Assembly (NCBI RefSeq): GCF_017948485.1 | Contig: NZ_JAFFSX010000001.1 | Coordinates: 310,001 to 374,000, forward strand | Reading direction: 5' to 3' | Length of the DNA: 64,000 nucleotides | From: Streptomyces sp. GESEQ-35 | GTDB lineage: Bacteria > Actinomycetota > Actinomycetes > Streptomycetales > Streptomycetaceae | Shown: positions 1-8,660 of the stretch, in pieces | Layout: each line of letters begins with the position of its first letter | Numbering within the stretch: the stretch's first letter is position 1 | Translations under genes and position numbers: made by a program | Notes under the pieces: model-generated | What the model saw: only the letters and a program-made list of their open reading frames with translations | Database searches by the model: none | Told to the model about the DNA's origin: nothing

Positions 1-140
1 AGGATGGCCTGCACCAATGCGGTCGTCCGGGAGGGGCCGCAGCGCAGCTTGGTCAGGATTCTCCAGGTCTTGAGGGTGGCGACGGCGCGTTCGCCGCAGC
101 GGCGGATCCGGGCGTGGGCCTTGTTCACGGACTTCGGCCG
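1..140 (-). mobile_element. C-terminal fragment of an IS5-type DDE transposase, fused in frame to the MFS gene
   Basis: The minus strand from about 140 to 1 encodes VNKAHARIRRCGERAVATLK, then a TWRILTKLRCGPSRTT segment. This is the conserved C-terminal block of IS5-group (DDE_Tnp_4) transposases found in many actinomycetes. The N-terminal catalytic part is absent because the MFS helix lies directly upstream in the same frame. The fragment continues beyond base 1, so its true end is not visible. It marks a deletion or one-ended insertion scar. Confidence 0.75.
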
Positions 141-1619
141 GCACGCCCGCAGTGAAAGCCACACGCCGGCCAAGAGGCTCGCGATGCAGATTCCGAGGGC
201 GACGTGGTAGCCCACCTCGAACGCGTTGCGGGCCGTGGCCTGCATAGGAGAGGGGACTCCGTGAAGGTTCCCCGTGGCGACGGAGCCGGAGGCAATGTGC
301 GTGTGCCCGAATCGCGAAACGGCCCAGGCATGGTGGGTCACTGCCGCTCCAATGGCGCCGACGAGAGCGAGTCCTACAGCGGTACCGAGCTGGCGGGAGG
401 CGTTCAGCACCGCCGAGGCAGCACCCGCGACAGGCCCAGAGACGTCGCGCATGGCCACGTGGGTGATCCCGGGAACCAGCAGTCCAAAGCCGACTCCGGC
501 GACCAGGTATCCAATGCCCGCAACGACGAATGGGGTGGTTGGCGTCAAGGTGTTCAGCGCTGCCACACCGAGTGCTCCGGCCGCGCAGCCCGTGGTGACG
601 ATGGCACGTGGCGTGAAGCGTTGACTGAGTTTGCCGGCCATCTGCGCGGCAACCAGGAACGGGGCGTTCATCACCAGCCACGACAGCCCGGTGTGAAGTG
701 CGGACCACCCGAGAAGGTTCTGGAACATCAAGGTGACGTAGTAGAGCGTGCCGCTGAAGGCTACGTAGCTGGTGAAGTAGATGACGCAGGCGCCGATGAA
801 CGCTGAGTTGCTGCGCACAGCTCTCGGCACCAAAGGGTCGCTGGCGCGGCGTTGCCATTGCACGAATGTCGCGAGAACGAGCCCACCGATGACCAGCGGA
901 ACCAGGGTTCGCGCTGGCTCCCAGGGGATGTCGGTCGCGGTGATCAGTCCGAAGGTGACTGCTGCCAGGCCCAACGACGCGAGCACGACACCCGGCACGT
1001 CAAGCGGCCGCGGCTCGGAGGTTGCGGCGGCCCGCGGGACCGTCAGCCAAATCAAGACGACCGTGACGACGATGATCGGGAGGTTGACCCAAAAGATCGT
1101 TGACCAGCCGGATGCCGTCAGCAGTAGGCCGCCGACGATCGGGCCCGCTCCGAAGCCGATGCCGCCGATTGCTGCCCACCAGCCGATCGCATGACCGCGC
1201 TGTTCCGGCGGGTGGGTATCGGTTAGCACGGCGAGGGTGAGCGCCAAGATGGCTGCTCCGCCAATGCCTTGCCCGACACGAGCACCTACAAGCGCTGTTG
1301 GGCTGGGGGCCAGCGCTGCTGCCGCAGAGCAGAAGCCGAAGACGACGAGACCGGCCAGCAGGACAGGCCGATGGCCAAGCCGATCACCGAGTGCGCCCAT
1401 CAAAGGGATCAACGCAGCCAGCCCGAGGGCGTAACCGCTGATGATCCACTCCAACGCATCGGGGGCCGCCTGGAGCTCATGCTCGATTGTCGGGAGGGCG
1501 ACATTGACGATGGTGACATCGAGCTGGATCACGAAACCTGCCAGACACAACGCCAGCAGCGCCGTCCGTCGTCGTTGGCGGGCGCCCAGGGTTGGCACTG
1601 ATTGGTTCGGGGGCGTCAC
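1..1619 (-). CDS. MFS drug-efflux transporter (DHA2-like), frame open past the window edge
   Basis: Integral-membrane proton-driven exporter of the 14-helix DHA2 type. I translated the minus strand from GTG at 1619, which is preceded by AGGAG six bases upstream. Visible motifs are LDVTIVNVALPTI in helix 1, the loop motif GALGDRLGHRPVLLAGL, and a GIGGAAILALTLA segment followed by PEQRGHAIGWW. The last hydrophobic helix (ALGICIASLLAGVWL) ends near base 155, so the transporter part is about 490 residues, normal for the family. No stop codon follows it: the frame continues into transposase sequence (next entry) to base 1. The gene is divergent from the sigma factor at 1694, with 74 bases between starts. 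A GTG at 1598 is an alternative start. Substrate unknown. Confidence 0.85.
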   Translation of the reverse strand, partial: MTPPNQSVPTLGARQRRRTALLALCLAGFVIQLDVTIVNVALPTIEHELQAAPDALEWIISGYALGLAALIPLMGALGDRLGHRPVLLAGLVVFGFCSAAAALAPSPTALVGARVGQGIGGAAILALTLAVLTDTHPPEQRGHAIGWWAAIGGIGFGAGPIVGGLLLTASGWSTIFWVNLPIIVVTVVLIWLTVPRAAATSEPRPLDVPGVVLASLGLAAVTFGLITATDIPWEPARTLVPLVIGGLVLATFVQWQRRASDPLVPRAVRSNSAFIGACVIYFTSYVAFSGTLYYVTLMFQNLLGWSALHTGLSWLVMNAPFLVAAQMAGKLSQRFTPRAIVTTGCAAGALGVAALNTLTPTTPFVVAGIGYLVAGVGFGLLVPGITHVAMRDVSGPVAGAASAVLNASRQLGTAVGLALVGAIGAAVTHHAWAVSRFGHTHIASGSVATGNLHGVPSPMQATARNAFEVGYHVALGICIASLLAGVWLSLRACRPKSVNKAHARIRRCGERAVATLKTWRILTKLRCGPSRTTALVQAI

Positions 1620-1693
1620 ATCGTGCTCCTGTCACGTTCTCGGTCGTACGCGTGTCATAGGCACTGACACCCCGCAACACGAGGACGTGACCG

Positions 1694-2584
1694 ATGGACC
1701 CTGCTGAACAGCTCAGCCGACACTTCGAGGAGAGCCGTCTACGGCTGACTGCACTGGCCCACCGGATCCTCGGCAACAGCGCCGACGCTGAAGACGCTGT
1801 CCAAGATGCCTGGGTCCGCCTCAGCCGCCCCGGTGCGACAGACATCGCCGCCGTCACCAACCTCGACGGGTGGATGACCACGGTCGTCTCACGCACATGT
1901 CTCAACAAGCTCAGAGCCCGAGCCGCACGCCCCGAAAGCCCGACAGACCCAATCGGGCCCGAACTCCACGTGCGACCGGACCAGGCCCTGAACCCAGAGG
2001 ATCAGGCTCTTCTCGCCGAGCAGGTCACTATGGCGCTCCATATCGTCCTGGAGAGCCTGACGCCACCCGAGCGCCTCGCGTTCGTGCTTCACGACTCCTT
2101 CGGGATGCCGTTCAGCGAGATCGCCGCCATCCTAGGAAATTCGACCGAAGCCACCCGCAAGCTCGCCAGCCGCGCTCGTCAACGAGTGCACGCCGTAGAT
2201 CCGGCCGAAATTGAGACCAACCCGGCCAACCAACGCAGCGTGGTCAACGCCTTCTTCGCAGCATCCCGCGACGGTGACCTCGACACGCTCCTAACTGTGC
2301 TGCACCCCGAGATCACATTCCACGCTGACGGCGGGGCGACCAGGCATGCCGCGACCGCCACGATCCGCGGCCCAGAGAACGTGACACGGCGCGCTGCGAC
2401 GTTCGCTATCCCGGAGGCCACCTTCCAGCCGATCACAGTAAACGCCAGCGCGGCAGTCATCGTCCGCACCGACCACCAGCCTGTCTCGATCATGGCCTTC
2501 GTGATCTCTCACGGCCGAATCGCCCAGATCTACTCACTGCTCGACCAGCCACGCATCGAGCAGCTCGTCAACAGCCTCGGGTAG
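1694..2584 (+). CDS. ECF41-like RNA polymerase sigma factor with C-terminal SnoaL domain
   Basis: A 296-residue alternative sigma factor. Sigma region 2 (about residues 10-75, with AEDAVQDAWVRL) and region 4 (about 110-165, SLTPPERLAFVLHD and FSEIAAILG) are followed by a roughly 120-residue NTF2/SnoaL-like extension (AFFAASRDGDLDTLLTVLHP). That arrangement is typical of the ECF41/SigJ group, where the extension modulates activity in place of a separate anti-sigma factor. The start ATG is preceded by GAGGA about eight bases upstream. It is divergent from the MFS exporter, so the exporter may be a target; ECF41 genes usually sit beside a COE operon (carboxymuconolactone decarboxylase, oxidoreductase or epimerase), which is not seen here. 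The 3' end touches an IS remnant but the SnoaL domain looks complete. Confidence 0.9.
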   Translation: MDPAEQLSRHFEESRLRLTALAHRILGNSADAEDAVQDAWVRLSRPGATDIAAVTNLDGWMTTVVSRTCLNKLRARAARPESPTDPIGPELHVRPDQALNPEDQALLAEQVTMALHIVLESLTPPERLAFVLHDSFGMPFSEIAAILGNSTEATRKLASRARQRVHAVDPAEIETNPANQRSVVNAFFAASRDGDLDTLLTVLHPEITFHADGGATRHAATATIRGPENVTRRAATFAIPEATFQPITVNASAAVIVRTDHQPVSIMAFVISHGRIAQIYSLLDQPRIEQLVNSLG

Positions 2585-2911
2585 GCACACCATCAGCCCA
2601 GCACCAACAGCTCTGCTCAGGGAGAGGGTGGCAGTCTGCTGGTCTGAGAGCAGTCCGGCGACCGCTTGGGCGATGTCGCTCAGGTGCTCACGACGGCCGA
2701 GGTGGCGGGCCAGAGACCGCCAGTTCTTCAGGTGCGCAATTCCGTGCTCGACGCGGATACGTCGTGAGGAGCGCGCCTGGCGCTGCTGTTCGTGCCGCTC
2801 TTCGTACCAGGCGGGAGCGTTCTTCTTGAACTTGCGATGGGGCGGTGTCACCACCCGTCCGCCGGTCTGCGCGCCCATCCCTTGATAGCCGGCATCAGCG
2901 AGGATCTCCAT
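2534..2911 (-). pseudogene. IS5-type transposase, C-terminal fragment
   Basis: Encodes EILADAGYQGMGAQ near the break, then VVTPPHRKFKKNAPAWYEE and RIRVEHGIAHLKNWRSLARH, the conserved C-terminal third of IS5-group DDE transposases. About 125 residues remain of an expected 260-280. The apparent first Met at 2911 is an internal position of the family, so the N-terminus is missing. The frame runs on past the usual family end to 2534, overlapping the last codons of the sigma gene; only about 2620-2912 is recognisable transposase. It is a different copy from the fragment at the left edge. Confidence 0.8.
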
Positions 2912-2913
2912 GG

Positions 2914-3687
2914 GTGCACTCGGCAGGCTTCGATTCGGTGCCGCACGACCTCGGTACGTACTTCACCGTCAAGCATCTTCCTGAGGACGTACCGATCACC
3001 GTCGACGGGGTCGTCCAGACCTCGGCGGACATCTCCGGCGGCACGTACCACACTGTCGTCAACTACCTTTCGCGCCTGCGCCAGTGGCGTGCCGCGGCCC
3101 GAGCCCGTGCCGCCCTCGAAGGGCAACCGACCGGGCGCGTCTCGCAGAACCCGAGCGCGCGGCCGACGCACCGCTTCGGACTCTGGCTCGTGCCGTTTCC
3201 CGGTGTCGACGGTCAGAACATCGCGTACTCGGGCCGACTGCTCGACCGGTACGGACCGGACTTCACGTACCGCCACTGGATCGGAACCCGCCGCTTTCCG
3301 GCTGCGGCCGGGATCATCGGCTTGGTCACTACATTGCTGGTCGGTGCGCAGATCAAGCCGTTGCGGTCGGTACTGCTCAAGTTGAAGGACTCGGGTGCGG
3401 GGCCGACGGAGGAGGTCCGCGCCAAGAGCACGTTCACCGTCACCTTCCACGGCACCGGTGGCGACCGACACGTGGTCTGCCGAGTGTCCGGCGGCGACCC
3501 CGGCTACACCGAAACAGCCAAGATCCTCGGCGAAGCCGCGATGAGCCTCGCATTCGACGACCTGCCGCGGACGGCCGGTCCGGTTACGCCGGCTGCTGCC
3601 ATGGGCGACGCGCTGATCGACCGCTTGGTCATGGCTGGGGTCACGTTTGAACTCGTCGAGGAACGACAGTCCACGTCAAGGACCTGA
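2914..3687 (+). pseudogene. Saccharopine-dehydrogenase-like / trans-acting enoyl reductase, N-terminally truncated
   Basis: The frame encodes VHSAGFDSVPHDLGTYF, then SGGTYHTVVNYL and a C-terminal GDPGYTETAKILGEAAMSLA block. These are landmarks of the saccharopine-dehydrogenase-like family that includes mycobacterial trans-acting enoyl reductases. The family is about 390-420 residues and begins with an NAD(P)-binding Rossmann domain. Here that first ~130 residues is absent: family similarity begins at about 2914, where the transposase fragment on the other strand also breaks off. An open frame exists upstream from 2845 but it is only the antisense of the transposase. Probably non-functional. 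Confidence 0.75.
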
Positions 3688-3689
3688 CA

Positions 3690-4180
3690 GTACGTTCGCC
3701 AGATCGGATCGGAGATCGAGCACCTGCCCAGCAGCAGGTGGAGGCCGCCTTCCACGCGCAGAGGCCCGGTGCCATGGGTGGACACCGTCTCGTCCACCGG
3801 GACGGCCATGGCATACGGGATGCGGCGACGCTGTAGTGCGGCACGGAGCTTGCGGTCCTGGCCGAAGGCGCTGTGGGCGGCCACCCAGCCGAAGGTGACC
3901 AAACCGGAACCGGGGGTGCAGCGGCGGCCGGCGTCGGCGCACCAGACGGCGGGCAGGTACCACTCGCGGTCGATAGCGCGCGTCCGGTGCCGCCGGCATA
4001 CGCGCAGAACACCGCGACCTGGCAGTTCCCGGTCTGCCCGGTGATCCCGGCATTCTGCCGGGCCACCCTGCTCGGCATCCGGCCCGTCTTCAAGAACTCC
4101 GTCTCGTCCAGCACCAGCACCCCATCCGGCCGGGCCAGGAACTGGTCGCCTGCCGGATCACGCCCGAGGCCCTGCTGAGA
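3690..4180 (-). pseudogene. IS701-type transposase, decayed and frameshifted
   Basis: On the minus strand one frame gives VLVLDETEFLKTG and RVARQNAGITGQTGNCQVAV, the first catalytic Asp block of IS701-family DDE transposases. After a frameshift near 3985 the next frame gives AIDREWYLPAVW and then WVAAHSAFGQDRKLRAAL and RRIPYAMAVP, the following conserved blocks. About 20 residues between them are missing. No terminal inverted repeats were recognised. The stretch 4181-4446 beyond it shows no convincing gene on either strand. Confidence 0.75.
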
Positions 4181-4446
4181 GCCTCGGCCGAGTGGACCGC
4201 CCAGATCACCCGTTATCGACCGCGGCCCCGTGAACGATCTCGGTACTGCGGCAAGCTGCCGCCGAATCGGTCTCACTTCGCGACCGCGCTGCCGCAGCGG
4301 CACGTCGTCTGCCCGGTCCCTCGGCCCGATGTTTCGCCCGTCGTGGTGTTCGGTGCAGGCGGCCTGCTGCCGTGCGGTCCCGGAGCGGCGGCACGGCCGT
4401 GTGCCGGATTACCGGTGAGGCCCCTGTCTTCGGCAGGATGGGCGCC

Positions 4447-4980
4447 ATGACCGAGATCCGCACACCCCGCCTCCTCCTGCGTCGCTGGCATGACGACGAC
4501 CTCGCGCCGATGGCGGATATCAACGCAGACCCCCGGGTCATGCGCTGGATCGACGACGGCTCGGTGCGCGACCTGGACCACACGGCACAGGCCATCGAGC
4601 GCTGGGAGGAGGAGTGGGACGAGGAGGGCTTCGGACTCTTCGCCGTCGAACTGCTGGCCTCGGGTGAACTGGCAGGCTTCACGGGTCTGTCCGTGCCCGA
4701 GTTCCTGCCGGAGGTCCTGCCCGCCGTGTCCATCAGCTGGCGGCTCGGCTCACCGTTCTGGGGCCAGGGATACGCCTCCGAAGCCGCCCACGCCACCCTG
4801 GAATTCGCACTCCAGGACCGCGGCCTCGACCGCATCATCAGCATCAGTCAGGCCGGGGACGACGCCTCCGAGGACATCATCCGAAAGCTCGGCATGGCGC
4901 CCGAGCGAGAGACCACACACCCGGTATACGACTATCCACTGCGCGTACACGCCATCGACCTCACCGAGTTCCAGGCGTGA
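4447..4980 (+). CDS. GNAT N-acetyltransferase (RimJ/RimL type)
   Basis: A 177-residue acetyl-CoA-dependent acetyltransferase. It begins TEIRTPRLLLRRWHDDDLAP, the usual RimJ/RimL opening. It also has SISWRLGSPFWGQGYASEAA, the beta4/motif-A region in which GQGYASEA contacts acetyl-CoA, and a C-terminal SEDIIRKLGMAPER segment typical of the family. Acceptor unknown: ribosomal protein N-termini, small amines and antibiotics are all precedented. ATG 4447 is chosen because AGGA lies nine bases upstream; ATG 4438 is possible. It stands alone between IS debris and a terminator-like hairpin. Confidence 0.88.
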   Translation: MTEIRTPRLLLRRWHDDDLAPMADINADPRVMRWIDDGSVRDLDHTAQAIERWEEEWDEEGFGLFAVELLASGELAGFTGLSVPEFLPEVLPAVSISWRLGSPFWGQGYASEAAHATLEFALQDRGLDRIISISQAGDDASEDIIRKLGMAPERETTHPVYDYPLRVHAIDLTEFQA

Positions 4981-5111
4981 ACCGGCCGCACCGCTGACCA
5001 CCACCATGCTGATCTGCGGTTCCTCCCGGGACAGCAGCGGCATCACCACCGGACTGGTCGAAGAGCTCAACCGAAGCAGATCGCCGGTCAGCCCGCTCGC
5101 CCGTGCGGGCC

Positions 5112-5148
5112 AGACCCTGCCGGCGGCCCGATGAGCCACCGGCAGGGT
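5112..5148. terminator. Inverted repeat, probable bidirectional terminator
   Basis: A perfect 11-bp inverted repeat GACCCTGCCGG (5112-5122) / CCGGCAGGGTC (5138-5148) with a 15-base loop. It lies between the plus-strand acetyltransferase and the end of the minus-strand gene at 5171, where a factor-dependent or hairpin terminator would be expected. There is no U-tract, as is common in Streptomyces. Confidence 0.6.
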
Positions 5149-5170
5149 CATGGTGTCCTCTGCTCCTCGG

Positions 5171-8100
5171 TCAGGACAGCGGCTCCACCCACACGTTGCG
5201 GAACCGGACCTTGTTGCCGTGGTCCTGGAGGCGGATCGCACCGAGCGCGGCCGACTCGGGGCCACCTCCACCCGTCGGCCCGTCGATGGCCACGTCGTCG
5301 TGGACCTTCTCACCGTTCCATATCACCGTGACCCGCGCGTCCGAAGTCTTCGTGCCGTCCCCGTCGAAGCGCGCAGCAGTGAAGGTGATGTCGTACGTCT
5401 GCCATGTCTCCGGAGCCTTCGCGGCGTTGAGGTCGGCGGCCTTCTTCAGATAGATCGACGCCGCCTCGTTGTCCGCGAGATCCGTGTCCTCGTACGAGTC
5501 GAGGATCTGCACCTCGTACCGGTCCTGGAGATAGACACCGCTGTTGCCGCGGTCCTGGCCGGTGACATCGTCCGGAAGCTTGGGGACGCGGAACTCGACA
5601 TGCAGCTTGAAGTCGCCGAAGTGCTGTTTCGTGCGCAGGTCGCCGCAGCAGACCTCCATGGACTTCTCTGCGGTGTGCGGCCATTCCGCGCTGCGGCCGT
5701 CGATGTGCTGCCAGGCCGTGGAGATGCTGCCGCCGGAGAACAGGTCGATCCGTGCGCCTGGGCGGCGGATGTCGACCGCGTCGAGGTTGACGTGGCCGGT
5801 GTCACCTGCGCCCACGGAGTACGTGATCGTGTTGCGGCCCTTGCGGAGCTCGAGGCGTTCGGTCTTTGTCGACCAGCGGTTCCACTCGTCCGTCGACGGC
5901 AGGCTCGTCTGCTTCGCCTCGCCGCCGTTGACGGAGACGCTGACCGTCTTCGTGCCCGGGGCGGGGTGAGGGCCATTGGCGTAGCGCAGCCCCACGTCGT
6001 ATGTGCCCTGCTTGCCGACCTCGACGTCCACGCTCACCTCGGCACCCTGCTCACCGAAGCCGTCGACGAACCCCCCGCCGGTGTACCCGGCGTGCTCGGT
6101 GTCGGTGCCCGCGCTGCCGGACAGCCGGCCGGACTCGGCGTCGTACGTGGTGACGGGCTCATCGGGTCCGGGCTTGGCGTTGAGCGTGTACCAGGCTTCG
6201 GTGGACCACAGCTGCTCGCCCTCGGTGGACGAGAACGGGCGCGGCGAGCGGACATGCACGACGCGGTCGGTCTTGAGCCCGGGGATGGTGAGCTGGACCT
6301 TCTTGCGGTCCTTGGAGAGCTTCGCCGACGTGACCGGCAGCGACTCCTCGTCGATCTTCGGGCCGCCGTACGCCGGGGTCGGCGCGTAACGCCACTGCTC
6401 GACGGAGTACGCGCCCTCGGTGAGCTTGGCCGCGGTCTCCTCCGACAGGGGCTTGGTGTAGGTGAGTTCGAAGCCGTTCGCGGTCGCGCGCATCGTCTTC
6501 ATGTCGAAGGCGGTCTTGCCGTTCGAGGTCAGCTTCTGTAGGCCGAAGCGGAGCTTGCCCGCCTGCCCCCAGTTGCCGTCGGCGCCCAGACCGGCGGTGT
6601 AGATCGCACCGTCGGGCCCTTCGCTGATCCGGGTGATGCCGGACTCGAGGCCCTGCGTGTGCCGGAACACCGCGCCCTGGTACTCGCCGTCGACCTTCTC
6701 GAGGTCGGCGCGCTGGAGTCCGCCGTAGGTGACGTCACCGAACATCATCTGCCCCGCGAACGGTCCCTTCTTCAACTGCATCGGCGTGCTGGGCGAGTTG
6801 GCGATCTCATTCTGCGGCAGCCAGAGCACCGGTTTGGTGACGGGCTGGTCGTCGTACGGGCCGTCCGGGTTCATGTAGTGATTGAAGAACCGGTCCTGCT
6901 TGACATGCACCAGCTTGGAGGCGGGCAGCCAGCCGCCCTGGTTGTCGGTGACGAACAGTTCGTTGTCGGGGCCGCGGCCGATGCCGTTCGGGGTGCGCAG
7001 GCCGCCGGCCACGTAACTGACCTTGCCCGTGGCCTTGTTGACCTTGATGGTGGTGCCGCGGTTGGCGGCGGGCTGCGGGTCGGTGGTGGCGCCGCCGTAG
7101 TTGATGGCGACGGACAGGTTCAGATAGAAGTCGCCCTTGTCGTACAGCAGTCCGAAGGCGAACTCATGGAAGTTGCCGCCGAACGGCCACTCGGCGATCT
7201 TCTTCTTCTCATCCGTTACATCGTCACCGTTGGTGTCGTTCAGCTCGGTCAGCTGATGCTTCTCCGACACGTACAGCTTCCCGTCCACGTACTTGATGCC
7301 CATGGGTTCCTTGAGCCCGTCGGCGATCTTCTTGTACGTGACCTTGTCGGGTCCGGTGTCCCCCGTGACGTTGTCGAGCAGATAGACCTCGCCCTTGGTC
7401 TGGTCGCTGCCGCCCCAGGTGGAGATCGCGAGTCGGCCGTCGGGCAGCCAGTCCATCGCGGACACCTGCGGCTCGAAGCCGTCGGGCCGCAGATTCGTCA
7501 GCCTGTAACCGGGGTTGACCTCGGTCAGGGGCAGCCCGTCGCCCGGGGTGTCGTACGTCCCCTCGCACTCCTTGCGTCCGGGAGCCGTGACCCTGACGAC
7601 CCCGGCGTCCGTGCTCAGCACGGAGTTCGGCACGACCGTGAACTCAGCTGCCCCCGGCGGCTTCCACTGCAACGTGACCTGCTGACCGCCGCCCGCGTCG
7701 AAGTGGTCGATGCGCAGCGAGGTGTAGCCCGCGTTGAGGGTGATCTCGCCGTCCTTGGGCTCGGCGCCGTGCAGCCCGTCGTGGTCGATGACCTGCTGGT
7801 CACCGAGGAAGAGCCGCGATCCGTCGTCACTGGTCAGCCGGAAGGTGTACGCGCCGGCCTCGGGCACGTTCAGATGGCCGATGATCTGCGACACGAAGTT
7901 GTCGCTGAACCCGAAGCCGTCGGTGGACGTCCAGTCGGCCGTCGGAATCAGCCTGTCGACATTGGGCGTCTGTGCGGGCTTGAGATCGCACAGTTTGCTG
8001 AGCGGGGACTGGATGTCGAACACCCGCAGGGTGACGCCTGGTTCCTGCGGCGGGAGGTCGGCGAAGGGCCGTGGATCGTCGTCGGCCGCGGCGGGCGTGA

Positions 8101-8215
8101 CAAGGGCGCCGCCGAGGAGAGCGGTGAGCAGCAGCCCGGCGGCTCTTCGAACTCTGTGACGGAGGGGGCGGGACATGTGCCCGGGGGACTCATGGCGCTC
8201 GGGGGGTGGCTTCAC
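5171..8215 (-). CDS. Large secreted PA14 / sugar-dehydrogenase-like propeller / CBM / DUF1080 protein
   Basis: About 1014 residues. Secretory signal (RRAAGLLLTALLGGALVTPA); PA14-type carbohydrate-binding module at about 75-200 (VPEAGAYTFRLTSDDGSRLF); glucose/sorbosone-dehydrogenase-like beta-propeller at about 235-660 (NGIGRGPDNELFVTDNQGGW); a CBM6/35-like beta-sandwich at about 690-820 (YDVGLRYANG); and a C-terminal DUF1080 / 3-keto-disaccharide-hydrolase-type domain (GDFKLHVEFRVP, NSGVYLQDRYEVQILDSY). It is likely extracellular and acts on a glycan or disaccharide. GTG 8215 is favoured because AGGAGG lies just upstream; ATG 8176 (1001 residues) has no clear ribosome site. It is divergent from the LacI gene and probably supplies the sugar imported by the neighbouring ABC system. 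The propeller's catalytic activity is uncertain. Confidence 0.85.
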   Translation of the reverse strand: MKPPPERHESPGHMSRPLRHRVRRAAGLLLTALLGGALVTPAAADDDPRPFADLPPQEPGVTLRVFDIQSPLSKLCDLKPAQTPNVDRLIPTADWTSTDGFGFSDNFVSQIIGHLNVPEAGAYTFRLTSDDGSRLFLGDQQVIDHDGLHGAEPKDGEITLNAGYTSLRIDHFDAGGGQQVTLQWKPPGAAEFTVVPNSVLSTDAGVVRVTAPGRKECEGTYDTPGDGLPLTEVNPGYRLTNLRPDGFEPQVSAMDWLPDGRLAISTWGGSDQTKGEVYLLDNVTGDTGPDKVTYKKIADGLKEPMGIKYVDGKLYVSEKHQLTELNDTNGDDVTDEKKKIAEWPFGGNFHEFAFGLLYDKGDFYLNLSVAINYGGATTDPQPAANRGTTIKVNKATGKVSYVAGGLRTPNGIGRGPDNELFVTDNQGGWLPASKLVHVKQDRFFNHYMNPDGPYDDQPVTKPVLWLPQNEIANSPSTPMQLKKGPFAGQMMFGDVTYGGLQRADLEKVDGEYQGAVFRHTQGLESGITRISEGPDGAIYTAGLGADGNWGQAGKLRFGLQKLTSNGKTAFDMKTMRATANGFELTYTKPLSEETAAKLTEGAYSVEQWRYAPTPAYGGPKIDEESLPVTSAKLSKDRKKVQLTIPGLKTDRVVHVRSPRPFSSTEGEQLWSTEAWYTLNAKPGPDEPVTTYDAESGRLSGSAGTDTEHAGYTGGGFVDGFGEQGAEVSVDVEVGKQGTYDVGLRYANGPHPAPGTKTVSVSVNGGEAKQTSLPSTDEWNRWSTKTERLELRKGRNTITYSVGAGDTGHVNLDAVDIRRPGARIDLFSGGSISTAWQHIDGRSAEWPHTAEKSMEVCCGDLRTKQHFGDFKLHVEFRVPKLPDDVTGQDRGNSGVYLQDRYEVQILDSYEDTDLADNEAASIYLKKAADLNAAKAPETWQTYDITFTAARFDGDGTKTSDARVTVIWNGEKVHDDVAIDGPTGGGGPESAALGAIRLQDHGNKVRFRNVWVEPLS

Positions 8216-8660
8216 TCTTCCTCCTGCGTTGTTCGGGGCGACGCACGCAGACTTCTGTGGCAAAGCGACGCTCAGCGTAGGGATGTGACTCCTGTGCGTC
8301 CACACTTTGTCCACAGAAAGGAAAAACTGCCGTCGATGATCGGGCCGGTCAAACGATCGGGCTGAAGACCTGGTGCCACTCCCCCGGACTCCGGGCCTGG
8401 GCACGGTACTTGGTGGCGCTGCCACAGCGGCACGCGACCAGAGTCAACAACTCGGCCGCACCACTTTCGCCCTGCTGTTGTTCCGGACCCAGGCTCCTCG
8501 CGGCGTCGGATCAGCCGATTGCCCAGATACGACGTCAAGTCCTGGCCCTGCGGAATTTTTTCCCGCAGGACACTTGCCGTTGTTTGCGGGCGGTCCCTAC
8601 AGTCTCGTCGCAGTCAGTCGATACGCATCGACAACGATCGACGCCGAGGGAGGTGCTCGC
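8216..8660. other. Divergent intergenic region with LacI operator
   Basis: About 445 bases between the secreted DUF1080 protein and the LacI gene. It must hold both promoters. The only clear element is the palindrome at 8617-8632. Overlapping open frames in this stretch lack ribosome sites and family similarity, and I do not call them genes. Confidence 0.5.
8617..8632. promoter_or_regulatory. LacI-family operator at the regulator's own promoter
   Basis: GTCGATACGCATCGAC: 6-bp arms GTCGAT/ATCGAC around ACGC. It lies 28 bases upstream of the LacI start and matches 15 of 16 positions of the palindrome before the transporter genes (9729-9744). The pairing suggests autoregulation. Confidence 0.8.

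Noticed and set aside
2534..2620. Transposase ORF overlapping the end of the sigma factor as a real C-terminus
   Set aside because: Family similarity ends around 2620; the remainder is antisense to the SnoaL domain.
8307..8315. TTGTCCACA, identical to a Streptomyces DnaA box
   Set aside because: A single copy with no cluster and no dnaA/dnaN neighbours; not evidence of an origin.
5150..8365. Long plus-strand open frames (463 and 568 codons) opposite the PA14/DUF1080 gene
   Set aside because: They are antisense to a gene with clear domains, lack ribosome sites and have the Val/Arg/Gly-rich composition typical of GC-biased shadow frames.
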